Source: Neoarius graeffei (taxonomy: Eukaryota; Chordata; Actinopteri; Siluriformes; Ariidae). Taken from it: 64,000 bases of DNA. Positions 25,901-34,767 of this stretch are shown piece after piece (within the stretch, counting starts at the first letter, position 1; each line of letters starts with the position of its first letter). The notes under the pieces were generated by a model, which did not search any database, was not told the origin of the DNA, and worked only from the letters and a program-made list of their open reading frames with translations. Location: positions 20,126,257 to 20,190,256 of the forward strand of contig NC_083583.1 of the NCBI RefSeq assembly GCF_027579695.1, written 5' to 3'. A program made the position numbers and the translations under genes.

Positions 25901-25987
25901 TGGTGGTGTCTGGACCTGGACCCTGACTCTCGGCCAACCTTTGAGGAAATCCTCAGCCATGAATGGTTTAAAATGCTTCAAAACTAA
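6209..25987 (+). CDS. Sec16-like domain fused to four tandem PIM-like kinase domains
   Basis: Multi-exon gene model. Exons: 6209-6290, 8398-8488, 8627-8765, 8933-8995, 9110-9224, 9326-9428, 9549-9651, 10562-10702, 10805-10976 (Sec16-like); 13658-13752, 13876-13926, 14172-14550, 14859-15035, 15184-15293, 16334-16400 (kinase 1); 16562-16656, 16782-16832, 17085-17463, 18959-19135, 19284-19393, 21781-21847 (kinase 2); 22059-22153, 22279-22329, 22569-22947, 23035-23211, 23360-23469, 23872-23938 (kinase 3); 24098-24192, 24765-24815, 25098-25476, 25576-25752, 25884-25987 (kinase 4, stop TAA). Introns follow GT-AG, all phases agree, and exon lengths sum to 4,452 nt (1,483 codons plus stop). The first two exons and the ATG at 6209 are the weakest part: an in-frame TAA lies at 6155 and no promoter is recognised. 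I infer one fused transcript. The alternative is several genes whose separate ends I cannot see. Confidence 0.7.
6571..7464 (-). pseudogene. Tc1-like transposase pseudogene
   Basis: A broken DDE-type transposase of the Tc1 group, which would cut and paste the surrounding element at TA sites. The order on the minus strand is normal: an N-terminal DNA-binding region (7273-7464), the first catalytic block (7038-7343), the SIMLWG block (6883-7089) and the C-terminal [10 protein letters not shown] block (6571-6798). Neighbouring blocks lie in different frames, and a SINE follows at the N-terminal edge. Confidence 0.85.
7456..7802 (+). mobile_element. tRNA-derived SINE, near full length
   Basis: Has the A-box-like TGGTGTAGTGGTTAG, the B-box-like GGGTTCAAGCCC, the long body, and a 3' end ggataagcggctacagataa followed by ATGG units. 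A 12-bp target duplication with one mismatch flanks it (ggatttattggt at 7444, ggatttaatggt at 7803), showing retroposition into the Tc1-like element. Confidence 0.92.
9440..9484. repeat. GT/GGGT microsatellite
   Basis: A GT run grading into GGGT just downstream of the donor of the 9326-9428 exon. It explains the histidine-rich frames on the opposite strand. Confidence 0.85.
9720..10534. mobile_element. hAT-like MITE in a Sec16-module intron
   Basis: Inverted ends (gccctgtccacacggcaacg at 9720; cgttgccgttgtcgtgtgga then tgtagc ending 10534) are bounded by ctaag repeats at 9715-9719 and 10535-10539. No transposase is seen. The CACACGGCAACG-type terminus recalls common fish non-autonomous hAT elements, but only 5 bp of flanking duplication is clear. 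Confidence 0.6.
11252..13188 (-). mobile_element. decayed Tc1/mariner-like element before kinase 1
   Basis: Flanked by TA on both sides, with termini caaccccaattcc (left) and ggaactggaattg (right). Minus-strand transposase remnants are a helix-turn-helix block (12641-12901, [17 protein letters not shown]) and a HNNAKPL...[12 protein letters not shown] block (12003-12302). Stops and frameshifts inactivate it. A SINE at 11424-11772 is nested in it. Confidence 0.88.
11424..11772 (+). mobile_element. tRNA-derived SINE nested in the Tc1-like element
   Basis: Complete copy with A- and B-box-like motifs and ATGG tail. A perfect 11-bp duplication atgctcatttt (11413-11423 and 11773-11783) shows it retroposed into the Tc1-like element after that element had inserted. 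Confidence 0.93.
13658..16400 (+). CDS. PIM-like kinase unit 1 (six exons, catalytically intact)
   Basis: Serine/threonine kinase domain of PIM type, 293 residues. Visible motifs: glycine loop LGEGGFGTV (exon 13658), VAMK lysine (exon 13876), REVALM for the helix-C glutamate, PIM-style hinge [12 protein letters not shown], catalytic loop [22 protein letters not shown] (the DFG metal site), PPEW in place of the usual [20 protein letters not shown], and [13 protein letters not shown] near the C-terminus. All key residues are present. A sixth exon (16334-16400) adds a linker ending SHITRW instead of a stop, and splices in phase 1 to unit 2. PIM kinases are small, constitutively active growth and survival kinases. 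The substrate here is unknown. Confidence 0.85.
14560..14790. other. extra sequence in kinase 1 intron 3
   Basis: The matching intron of unit 3 (22948-23034) is only 87 bp, so about 230 bp here is an insertion or was lost from the other copies. It includes a short CA run near 14675. No terminal repeats are evident. Confidence 0.5.
15511..16140. mobile_element. foldback MITE with TTAA target duplication
   Basis: Nearly the entire element is an inverted repeat. It opens agtgccattccaccattgga and closes with the complement, and the two arms of about 270 bp match with few differences. TTAA lies on both sides (15507-15510, 16141-16144). The homologous intron of kinase 3 reads ttaatttaag with no insert, which proves the empty site and the 4-bp duplication. 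TTAA targeting fits piggyBac- or Kolobok-mobilised MITEs. No coding capacity is seen. Confidence 0.85.
16562..21847 (+). CDS. PIM-like kinase unit 2 (six exons; DFG changed to NFG)
   Basis: Second 293-residue kinase unit with the same exon structure and lengths as unit 1 (95, 51, 379, 177, 110, 67 nt). The glycine loop is LGEGVFGTV, the lysine VAMK is kept, and the catalytic loop [10 protein letters not shown] is intact. The metal-binding DFG has become NFG (KLFNFGCGD, exon 17085-17463), which normally impairs catalysis, so this may be a pseudokinase or a weak enzyme. Two introns are enlarged by mobile sequence (17489-18890, and 19550-20160 plus the Tc1 at 20251-21660), yet the exons stay open. 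The last exon ends SHITQW in phase 1 and joins unit 3. Confidence 0.83.
18145..18348. repeat. near-perfect 200-bp palindrome
   Basis: The left arm starts gtttactgtaattatgatct and the right arm ends with its complement agatcataattacagtaaac. Between them each arm carries cagctatttacaccggatcc-type sequence and a very GC-rich core around 18220-18260. It would extrude as a long hairpin. Confidence 0.85.
18344..18550 (-). pseudogene. THAP zinc-finger fragment of a transposase
   Basis: Reading from 18550 downward gives [15 protein letters not shown], then GLSFYRIP, then after a shortened middle [11 protein letters not shown]. This is the C2CH pattern of a THAP domain (CxxC near the start, CxxH near the end) with roughly a dozen central residues missing, and no transposase core follows. 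The element is non-autonomous. Confidence 0.7.
19656..20105. other. unclassified insertion plus local duplication in kinase 2 intron 5
   Basis: Relative to units 1 and 3, this intron has a repeated copy of 'ttaagctgaaaataatg' with the neighbouring 'aacaaagtacactgtacact' motif, and about 450 bp of extra AT-rich sequence containing tatatgacctgatagcc-type motifs. No ORF and no clear termini were found. Confidence 0.5.
20251..21660 (+). mobile_element. Tc1/mariner-like transposon, nearly intact
   Basis: TA-flanked 1.41-kb element with inverted ends caaccccgattccaaaaaag and its complement ending 21660. The homologous introns of kinase units 1 and 3 read gaagttgtaatct without it, giving the empty site directly. 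It lies in the sense orientation relative to the host gene. Confidence 0.95.
20454..21433 (+). pseudogene. Tc1-like transposase with one premature stop
   Basis: A 296-codon open frame is followed by TGA at 21342-21344, and the same frame then continues to a natural end (KGDVSQW, stop near 21443). One nonsense change, at a position usually tryptophan, removes only the C-terminal tail. Visible: N-terminal helix-turn-helix ([16 protein letters not shown]), first catalytic Asp in LWSDESKFE, second in FQHDNAKPH, and Glu in [11 protein letters not shown], giving the DD34E layout. No ATG lies at the expected start; the frame opens at TTG in TTGGGACAA. Confidence 0.85.
22059..23938 (+). CDS. PIM-like kinase unit 3 (six exons, compact copy)
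   Basis: Third 293-residue unit, with introns free of large insertions, so it shows the ancestral spacing. Glycine loop LGEGGFGTA; the lysine block is VVMK rather than VAMK; catalytic loop [10 protein letters not shown] and LIDFGCGD are intact; PPEW and SRPTFKEIL are present. It should be catalytically competent unless the alanine-to-valine change matters. Exon 22569-22947 is almost identical in sequence to 17085-17463 of unit 2. The linker exon (23872-23938) ends SHITRW plus C, giving glutamine rather than glutamate at the junction to unit 4. Confidence 0.85.
24098..25987 (+). CDS. PIM-like kinase unit 4 (five exons, pseudokinase, carries the stop)
   Basis: Most diverged unit, 268 residues, ending at TAA (25985-25987). 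The glycine loop is eroded (LRERGFGTA). The lysine is kept (VAIK). The catalytic loop reads [11 protein letters not shown], so HRD is QHD, although the aspartate and following lysine remain. DFG has become SFG (KLISFGCGD), removing the metal-binding aspartate. PPEW and SRPTFEEIL are retained. It is probably a pseudokinase. The stop arises at the codon aligned to AAC-AAA in units 1-3, just before the donor that in them leads to the linker exon, so the chain ends here. Intron 1 holds an unclassified insertion of about 450 bp. Confidence 0.82.
24240..24700. other. extra sequence in kinase 4 intron 1
   Basis: The matching introns of units 1-3 are about 125 bp; here it is 572 bp. The extra segment contains a 'cccgactgcccgggacaagt' motif and no ORF. 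No termini are defined. Confidence 0.5.
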
Positions 25988-26360
25988 GTCCAGGTGAGAC
26001 AGCAAGAAAAACAGTCCTTATTAAAAAGGAGACATACATGCTATAATACTTTAGATTATACTGTGATCAAAATTTATACCCCTTTAAATCACAATAGGAT
26101 AAGAACATACCTAATTCTCTCTCTCTCTTGCCCTCTTTCTTCAGGTTGCTGCTTGCTGTGGATGGACCCACATGGATACCTTAAACATTGCTCTTACCAA
26201 AATAGTTTATGTCCAAATTTCACCCTCGATTGTCCAATTCATCTGCACAGTCATGACTTGATGATAAAAACTTTCTCTATAATCACAAGAGACTCTGATG
26301 CTTGTACTGTGGATTCTCACTAGTGTTGAGTAATGACTTTTAGTCCTACTATTCTTTGTA
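25988..26360 (+). other. putative 3' untranslated region of the fusion gene
   Basis: Non-coding after the TAA. A GTGAGA at 25993 could be a donor and a pyrimidine-rich cag at 26145 an acceptor, which would give a spliced 3' UTR, but no AATAAA signal is obvious. Confidence 0.3.
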
Positions 26361-26364
26361 GTAA

Positions 26365-26560
26365 GGGGAAGCCATGGCCAAATGGTTAGCAGAACAGCTT
26401 TGGGACCAAAAGGTCACTGGTTTGATTCCCTGAACCAGCAGTACTGGCTCAACTGCCCTTGAGCAAGGCACCTAATCCCCAGCTGCTGCAGCAAGTGTGG
26501 TGGTGTACCTTGTGTCTGATTAGCCAAAGAAAATGATGCGATTATCAGTTCAGGCAGGAA
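26365..26560 (+). mobile_element. second tRNA-derived SINE family copy
   Basis: A tRNA-like head with A-box-like tggccaaatggttagc and B-box-like ggtttgattccc is followed by the body cccttgagcaaggcacctaa, which is common in fish SINEs. Its body is unlike the GATGA/ATGG-tailed family. Confidence 0.7.
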
Positions 26561-29401
26561 CCTGGCTGTAACTATTCTTCGTGTGCAACCACGTGACAAA
26601 ATAGTTTAAAGTATACATCCAATATATAAATCCAAAATGCTGTCTTGCGCGAACGATAGCTGTAATGCATCTCCGACTTTCTCGAAATATTATGATTCTC
26701 TTGAATCCTCTGCCAAGTTAAGATTCAGAGAAAAATTTTAAATTTGTAGCTTTGACCAGTATATGTTAAAGCCGTCTGATTATACAGAGGATTTAGCCTC
26801 ATTACCAGCAATTGAATACCCTGATATTCTGAACTATCTCATTCTACAAACCTCGTGTACAACCAACGCACAGATGATGGCTTATAAGAGCCTAGATGCT
26901 TACAATTTCTTTGTGTCTGGCTGGGTCGGTAGTCTTCTCACCAAACGATTAAAAGATGACAGGGTGCCTGTTCATGCTCATATAAACCAACCTCAATGAT
27001 CTCGAGAAACACCGCTCAAACCATGGTTTGTGTGCAAGAAGAATGGCGATGTTATCCTCGCACATTGTGATTGTATGCCATCAGATGTTAACCAAAGCAT
27101 GTTCCCACACTGGCACTTTGCTTTTTGTGATTGTCCGTGTGGTGGGCGGATTGCGAATACCCTCAACATATACTATGTGTGTCGTAAAAGGTGACTAAAA
27201 TGGTTAAGGGAAGGCAAACCCGATTAAAAACCCTTCACTTTGGGCCAACAACCCACTTGAAGTATACTTTGCTACAGAATCTGACACAATGAGACTACAA
27301 GACATTTCTTCTGTCAGTGACCTCGCTGCTTTACAAGCTAGAACAATGACGACTAATGGTGAAAACTTGTCCCAAGGAGCTATTAGTCTGACCAGGGGTG
27401 GCAAACGGAAGAACCTGAAGATCATTAAAAGGCCAATGAGACTAGACCTTTGGAACACTAGAACACTTCACAAGACAGGGAATAAAATATTCTTGGTGAG
27501 AGAGATGGAGAAGTATAACACTGACGTGTGTGGGATTTGTGAGACCCATCTTACTGGCTCGAACATCGAGATGATTGAAGGCTGGTTACTTGTTAACTCA
27601 GGTATGGACGACATACATAGGCAAGGTGTTGGTTTGCTGCGCTCTCCTAGAACTAGAGCAAGCCTTATGCCATACGAAAGTGTCAGCGAAAGGATTTTGA
27701 AAGCAAGGCTTTATACAAAACAAGCAAAAATCTCAATCATTGTAGCTTACACTCCAACCGAGGATGCAGAGGATGATACAAAAGAGACTTTCTACGAGAC
27801 CCTACAAAGTATCACTGATGACGTACCAAGACATGATTTCAAATTGGTGATCGGTGACTTTAATGCAAAGGTGGGTAGTAACATCGGACACTGGCAAAGA
27901 ATACTTGGTCACCATGGCATCGGTGATATGAACAACAATGGGTTGCGACTTGTTGAGTTCTGTGCTGAAAACGACATGGTCGTTGGTGGAACCTTATTCC
28001 AGCACAAAACCATCCACAAAACTACCTGGACATCACCTGATGGTAATAATCACAACCAAATTGACCATGTATTGATAAACGGTAAATGGAGAAAGTCTCT
28101 GCTGGACGTCCGAGCTTTCAGGGGTGCTGATATAGGGAGTGACCATGAGCTCGTCATTGCCAAGATCCAACTCAAGCTGGCTGCCCAGGGAAAGAAGACA
28201 AAAAACCCAAAGCTTATGGATAGAGATCTGCTTCTCCCCCATCTGGCAAGAGACTATCAGATAAAGATAGCCAATCGCTTTGACGCGTTATCAGATCTAT
28301 CATCTGAACCAGATGTGGACCTCGAATGGAACACCTTTTGTGATGCAGTCTACACTGCAGCAGAAAAGACCGTAGGTTACCAAACCAGTCAATACAAGTG
28401 CTGGATAAGCCCAGGAACGCGTGAACTCATTGAACATCGTAGAAATGCTAAGAAAGCCAAAGACCAGCTCCAAACAGAAGAAAGCAAGAAGAAGTATAAA
28501 GAACTAAACAAGAAAGTCAAAAACAATGCCGAGCAAGACTGGAAGAACTGGATCGACACACAAGCGTCGGCGCTTGAAGAAGCAGCAAGTAAAAAGAGTC
28601 AGAGAGAAGTCTACCAGAAAGTACAAACTTTGACTGGCAAAAAGACCCAAAATACATCAGTGGTGAAAGACAAAGATGGCAAAGTAATTGACTGTAAGGA
28701 AAAAAAACTGGAAAGATGGGCAGAGCATTTCAGAGAGCTCCTAAATGTAGAACCACCTGATATTGCTCTGGAGGACATAACCACCGAATTTGATGAGTTG
28801 GAAATTGATCTGAGTCCCCCAACTAAAGATGAAGTCAACCGAGCAGTTGGAAGGCTTAAAAACAACAAGGCCGCAGGATATGTTAAAATCACAAGGGAGA
28901 TGCTGAAAGCTGCAGGCGGCAAACTGATTGATTGGTTACTATGAATATGTATCGTAGTGTGGACTCGCAAAAACATACCAGAAGACTGGAAGAGGGGGGT
29001 CATTGTCAAAATTCCAAAAAAAGGTGATATTACAATCTGTTCTAATAATCGCGGCATCACTTTATTAAGCATAGCTGGAAAGGTATTTTGCACCCTGGTG
29101 CTGCTACACGTTCAGGATGCTATCGACGAACGCCTCAGAGAAAACCAAGCTGGATTTCGAAAGGGATGATCTTGCTCCGACCAATGTTTTGCCCTACGCC
29201 AACTTGTGGAAAAATGCCTTGAATTTCAGATACCTGTTAAGATCAATTTCATTGACTTCAAGGCTGCTTTCGACAGCATCCAGAGAGATTCGCTCTGGAA
29301 GATAGTCAAGTCGTATGGACTTCCAAGGAAATTAATCAACATCATGAAGAACACCTACGATGGCTCAATATGCTGCATGGAAGTAGATGGTGAAAAGACA
29401 G

Positions 29402-30054
29402 TTTAGCTGCCCCTAACGCTTTTCTTCGGGTCAGAATTAAGCCACGCATCGACTGATGCTTGATGAGAGTGATGTTTTTATTATCTTCAAGAATCTTTAA
29501 TGTCTCCAAACACCAAGCACCGTGAAAAACTGAAATGAAATAAATATTACATTCTTAACATTGTCACATCTTCCCAACCAATGAATATCTTAGGCCAATA
29601 TCTTTTACAGTCCATGAGTGTCCATGTGGCCTTCATGAAACTTTAACATAAAATCTTAAGGAAACTTAAACACATGAAATATACATAGAATGCACAAGAA
29701 ATACAATTTTCATACCGTGTGCGCCTTCTGACCGGAAAATCAGGAGCTGCTAAGGCTTACGGACAAACTGTTACACACATCTTGCTCCATGAGCATCGCA
29801 GGTCCCAAAGACTGAACGCATGATTTCCCAGCTACTCATTGCGTTAGTCACATGACTACCTGTGCACGTCATTACGTCATTATTGCAGCTCAAAATTACA
29901 ATTCACATTTTTTCCCAATTATATAAGAAATATAGAAAGAATAAGAATATAAAAATATCTTAAAACAAAAATATTGTATAAAAATAATATACAAAAATAT
30001 TAAATGCAACAAAGAAATTGGCACACTTTTCAGCGCCAGCTACACTGCCACCAA
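29402..30054 (-). repeat. BEL/Pao 3' LTR
   Basis: In minus orientation it opens TGTAGCTGGCGCTG and ends GGGGCAGCTAAA. It is almost identical to the LTR at 44176-44810, apart from a handful of substitutions and an 11-bp insertion near 29872 (acgtcattacgtcatt versus acatcattattac), implying a recent insertion. Confidence 0.92.
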
Positions 30055-30170
30055 AATTTCAGAGATTTGTTACCTGTATTTGAACCATGGAAATAAATAT
30101 TGGAATTTTCCCAAAATAAGAAACAACTTTCACACCTATTCTTGTGTAAAATCTGAAACTTTAAAGATCA
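30055..30170 (-). other. BEL element sequence between 3' LTR and nested element
   Basis: Short non-coding remainder of the BEL element. On the minus strand it ends with ttggtggcag just before the LTR; no convincing purine tract is seen. Confidence 0.5.
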
Positions 30171-30264
30171 GCCTTAAGTGCTTTCGATTACGTTCATTAT
30201 GTCTTATATTAAATATAGTTAGTTTTTTTTTCTTTTTTATCAGACATCTAGTTTTTAGGTTTGT

Positions 30265-30311
30265 TTACCTGACATGTTTCGACGTACGACTGTCGTCTTC
30301 CTCAGAGTGTC
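30265..30311 (-). ncRNA. candidate hammerhead ribozyme motif in the left pseudo-LTR
   Basis: On the minus strand the core CTGAGGA is followed 18 nt later by GAAA, with a stem-forming GACG...CGTC between, and then ATGTC where the cleavage triplet GTC is expected. Penelope-like pseudo-LTRs are known to carry hammerhead ribozymes. Stem I pairing here is only partly convincing. Confidence 0.5.
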
Positions 30312-31272
30312 AACGGATGTTATTGGTGACGCATCTTTTATCAGCTGATGTTTCCGAAGGCGTGGCCTTCCTGTCTGGTTTGACAGGTCGGTCACGCCTT
30401 CTACTGTCTGTTCGTCCCCTGCAAGATGGCACTCCAGGTATGGGAGAGCATGTATGCTCCCTCATCCCGGTTGATGGTCCTCGGGCTTCGCTTACGGATC
30501 TCCATGGCGTCCCTGATCCAGCGCTGATGTTTATTATCTTCTGTGCGGATGACTCTGGCATTCCCCCAGTCCATAATATGATTTTCCTTTTTGCAGTGAT
30601 CTGTTATAGCTGACGTATAATTTTCCTGTTGTGCCTTTTCTTTTATTGTTCAGGTTTGTCTTGTAGCTGTCTCCTTTTCGCACTCTTTCTTATGTTCATT
30701 TTTTCTTGTGTTGAAGCTCCTTCCTGTCTCCCCGATGTAAGTTTTATTGCATAATTGACATGGAATCTCATATATGGTGTTGCATCTGTTGTCTGGATGT
30801 ATTCTGTCTTTGGGATGAACCAGGATCTGACGGAGTGTTGTGTGTGGTTTGACAGGTGTGTTAATGTTGTGTTTCCTCATTGCTCTTTGAATGCGTTCAG
30901 TTGTTCCCCTAATGTATGGTAATGTAACTACTCCCCTGTGTTCTTGTTTGTTGGTTTGTTTTTTCTCTTTCTTCTGTGTTTTGTTGTTCTTAACCTGTTC
31001 CACCCCTTTGGATATTGCCCATTGTGGATATTGACATGCCTTCAGTGCGTGTTGTATATGTTGTTCCTCCTGTTCTTTGTCCTGTGGATCTGTAATTATT
31101 GCTGTGCGTTCATGTAATGTTCTGACTACTGATATTTTGTGCATTATGGGGTGTTCGGAAGTCCAGTTTAAATATTGGTCGGTGTGTGTGGGTTTTCTGT
31201 GTACTTTTATTTTGATGTCCCCATTCCCATTATTTTGATGTGTGAATTTTATATTACCGGTATTGTCTATGG

Positions 31273-32738
31273 CAGGGGTTTTCAAAGTGTGGGAGAGTCA
31301 GCCCCCCCTCGGAGAGCAAATAAACAACAGCGCCCCCCCTTACAATTTTTGTTGTTGCTATACTTAATGTTCCATTCGTATTTTTTTTAAAAATGGTTGT
31401 TGTACACATTATTTTTTTCTTTTTCAAATTTTAAACATCTGTGCTTTTTAAAACATCTTGTTTTACACATTTTAAACATCCCATAGCATCGTTAGCTAAC
31501 ATCTCTTGGCAGACAACACACTGTGGCAGTGGAGCATCTTCAGATCCAGTCCATGAAAATCCAAACTTTAAATAATCGTGGTCATACCTCCTTCTTTTTC
31601 CAGTCCCCCAGGATTTCGCGGGCCTTTTCTGTGATTGTTGCGGGCTAAAATGTCTGATGTTGCGGGGGTTTTCCAAAAAAATTGCGATGAAAGTTGCGGT
31701 GTTTTTTAGGTTTTTGTTGCGATTACATTGCGGGAGGAAGTGAAAGTTGCGAGAAATTGTTGCGATTTTCTCTTTTTGTGATTAAAATTGAGTGATATGT
31801 TAAATATTAAGTTATTACTGAAAAACTATTGATTAAAAAAACAAAGAGAAATGGTCCTATAAACAACTTTACCAATATAAAAGATTACCAGGACTACAAA
31901 AATGCAGAAAAATAGGCTTTACTTATCCAAATGCACCTGTTGGTTCAAAAGTTAAAGTGCATAGAACCTCACAGCACAACATGAAGTTACCTTAAAATAT
32001 AATATAAATGCCTCAGCTTTCATGTAAGAAAAAAAAACTATTAATACTAGTACTGTGTGCAGGCAGTCTCTCCTGAAGACTAAATTAAACAATAATTATA
32101 AACTAATTAAATAAATGGCTCAGGCTTCATAGAAGAAAAAAACAATTTGAACAGAATCTCACAGTATGATGCTGAAGCTGCCTAAACAATGGAAAATAAA
32201 ATACCATTTTGGCAAAAATGTTGGCATCCATTAACTTCTTGTATTAAGTAAAAAAAAAATAAAGTGCACACAGTCCTTCACTGTAAACATAACACACTTT
32301 CAGTGTTGCCAGATACTGCTGACGTTTTCCAATCCAAAATATGTTCAAAACCCGCCAAAATGCACTTGAAATCGTCCAATCTGGCAACACAACGCGCATG
32401 CTGCTTCTCTTGAACACACGGAAGTAAGGCGGAAGGTAGTTTGTCGACGTCACCTCAAGACGATGCCAACGATTGGTCAAATTTGCGGGAAAGTTGGGGT
32501 GATTGGATATAATTGCAACACCGCCCTGAATTCGCGGGGATTGGTTGAATTTGCGCTGAAGTTGCAAATCACAACATCCTGGAGGCTCTGGTTTTTTTGC
32601 TTGGCCCAGACTTTGTCTCCCCACTCACTGTAGCTTTAGATACTAAAAACCGATCCATTTTGTCTCTTACGTTGCGCCCCCCCTGAAGAAGTCTGGCGCC
32701 CCCCAGGGGGGGCGCGCCCCACACTTTGAAAAGCCCTG
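31273..32738 (-). mobile_element. hAT transposon remnant in the Penelope-like element
   Basis: Ends caggggttttcaaagtgtgg and ccacactttgaaaagccctg are inverted repeats. A perfect 8-bp duplication gtctatgg (31265-31272, 32739-32746) proves a hAT-type insertion. Inside, minus-strand 31431-31676 encodes DYLKFGFSWTGSEDAPLPQC followed by VCQEML, the BED-finger-adjacent N-terminus of a hAT/ZBED-type transposase. The catalytic domain is deleted. Confidence 0.92.
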
Positions 32739-32984
32739 GTCTATGGTGTTGAGATGGTCGGTGAGTTGTTGAGTGTGTCCCCTCTTCACTTTTCCTAGTA
32801 TGTCATCCACGTAACGCAGGGGTCACCAAACTTTTTTCTCTGGGGGCCACATTGTCGTTCCTGACTGTGATGGGGGGCCGGGGTCGGGTCAGCTATATCA
32901 CATAGAATTGTATGACCCAGACAAATATGACCACCAGCAGGCCTCATTGTGTAGTAGAGATTACTAGCCTGGCACGGCCATCCC

Positions 32985-33462
32985 CACTACTATATCCCCA
33001 CTACTATACCCACACTACTATACCCACACTACTATATCCACACTACTATATCCACACTACTATATCCCCACTACTATACCCACACTACTATACCCACAGT
33101 ACTATATCCCCACACTACTATATCCCCACTACTATATCCCCACTACTATATCCCCACTACTATACCCACACTACTATACCCACAGTACTATATCCCCACA
33201 CTACTATATCCCCACTACTATATCCACACTACTATATCCCCACTACTATACCCACACTACTATACCCACAGTACTATATCCCCACACTACTATATCCCCA
33301 CTACTATATCCCCACTACTATACCCACACTACTATACCCACAGTACTATATCCCCACACTACTATATCCCCACTACTATATCCCCACTACTATACCCACA
33401 CTACTATATCAACACTACTATATCCCCACTACTATATCCCCCACTACTATATCAACACTTGA
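32985..33462 (+). repeat. CACTACTATA(T/C)CC minisatellite
   Basis: About forty copies of an 11-13-bp unit (ccccactactatat and variants) lie inside the second hAT element. Longer-period groups repeat too, which shows expansion in steps. The long tyrosine-rich frame across it is a repeat artefact. Confidence 0.92.
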
Positions 33463-34643
33463 TTCCTGGCACATATTTGTTTATCTTTACTAGTGGTTTG
33501 CAAAAGTAGTAATTGAGTCTTCACACTTTGTTTTAATTTGAAATACCACAGATATTCCATTTATTTGTTTTCTAATAAAAATAACATCAAAGCTGTCAAG
33601 GTAAGAAACATCTGCCTATTTGAGGTGATTGACACTGGCAAAGATGAGTGGAAAATTATAAATTGTAGGTAGGCCTGTTGATATTATTAATAATATAATA
33701 ATTGTATGCAGCACTTAATAAAGGTCAAATAAATAGGCCTATAAAATAAATAAATTTTAAAAAACAGTGAAATTATAATAATATGAGCAATAGATCACAG
33801 CAGTTGTGCTGTGTCCTGCACGTCATTGCTCTCATCCATGGCCAAAGCAAAAAACTCGAATTCTGACGCTTTCTCATTCAGCTGGTCATACACGGTGTCC
33901 CCCAAATCTTCGGTTCGCCTGGTCATAGTAGGTGCGGAGAGACTCACCGCGTTGAGCGCATCCTTCTTGTCGGAACACACCTCCTCGGCCACAGCAAGCA
34001 TGCATACTTTAACAAAGTCCCCATCAGTAAACGGCTTTCCATGGGTAGCTAGTAGGTGAGCTACCTTATAGCTAGCTCAGACAGCAGCCTGGTTGATCTG
34101 GGTTTGGCGAAGGAATACATTCTGTTGTGCAGCCAGTCCGCATTTCATCCTCCGAATCCTGTCTTCTCTTGTTTGCCCTCGCAAACTAGCATACTCTTTG
34201 TGGCGGGTTTCGTAGTGATGACGCAGATTATATTCTTTGAAAACCGACACACTTTCTTTACATACAAGACAAACTGCACGGTCCTTACACTCATAGTTCG
34301 AATTACGTGGGAGCCAATGGGAGCTGAGCTCCCATTCCCTCAGGCTCCCATGAAAGAAGCAAACTTAATTTTCTGTGGAAGTCTCTCAAATACGTCATAT
34401 ATCACCATAATAAGCTTGAATAGCCTATATCACCATATAAATATAAATAAAACTCATTTCATTTCCGATCACCATGCAGCCATAACTTTGTATTGAACGT
34501 GTTATTAAACCGCAACATGTACGGCTGTACTTCACCACCACACCACTATGCGCGCAAACTGAAATTTGCAGCCTGCGAAATCGAATGTGAAGTTAAGTCC
34601 GAAGAAGACTTGTCCTCTATCTCACAACGATCTTCCTTTGTTT

Positions 34644-34648
<5 letters not shown>

Positions 34649-34708
<60 letters not shown>

Positions 34709-34728
34709 ATATATATATATAATTTGTT

Positions 34729-34762
<34 letters not shown>
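34649..34762. repeat. AT dinucleotide microsatellite (two runs)
   Basis: Two TA runs separated by about 30 bp and followed by a GT/GC-rich stretch, inside the second hAT element. Confidence 0.9.

Positions 34763-34767
<5 letters not shown>

Noticed and set aside
13658..25987. Four separate single-domain PIM genes
   Set aside because: Units 1-3 lack their own stop, start exon and polyadenylation signal within the 159-211-bp gaps; kept only as an alternative to test.
32985..33462. CRISPR-like regular spacing
   Set aside because: There are no unique spacers between identical repeats, and the genome is clearly eukaryotic.
32912..33493. 193-codon plus-strand frame rich in TyrTyr and His
   Set aside because: It is translated from the CACTACTATA minisatellite; the periodic peptide follows from the repeat.
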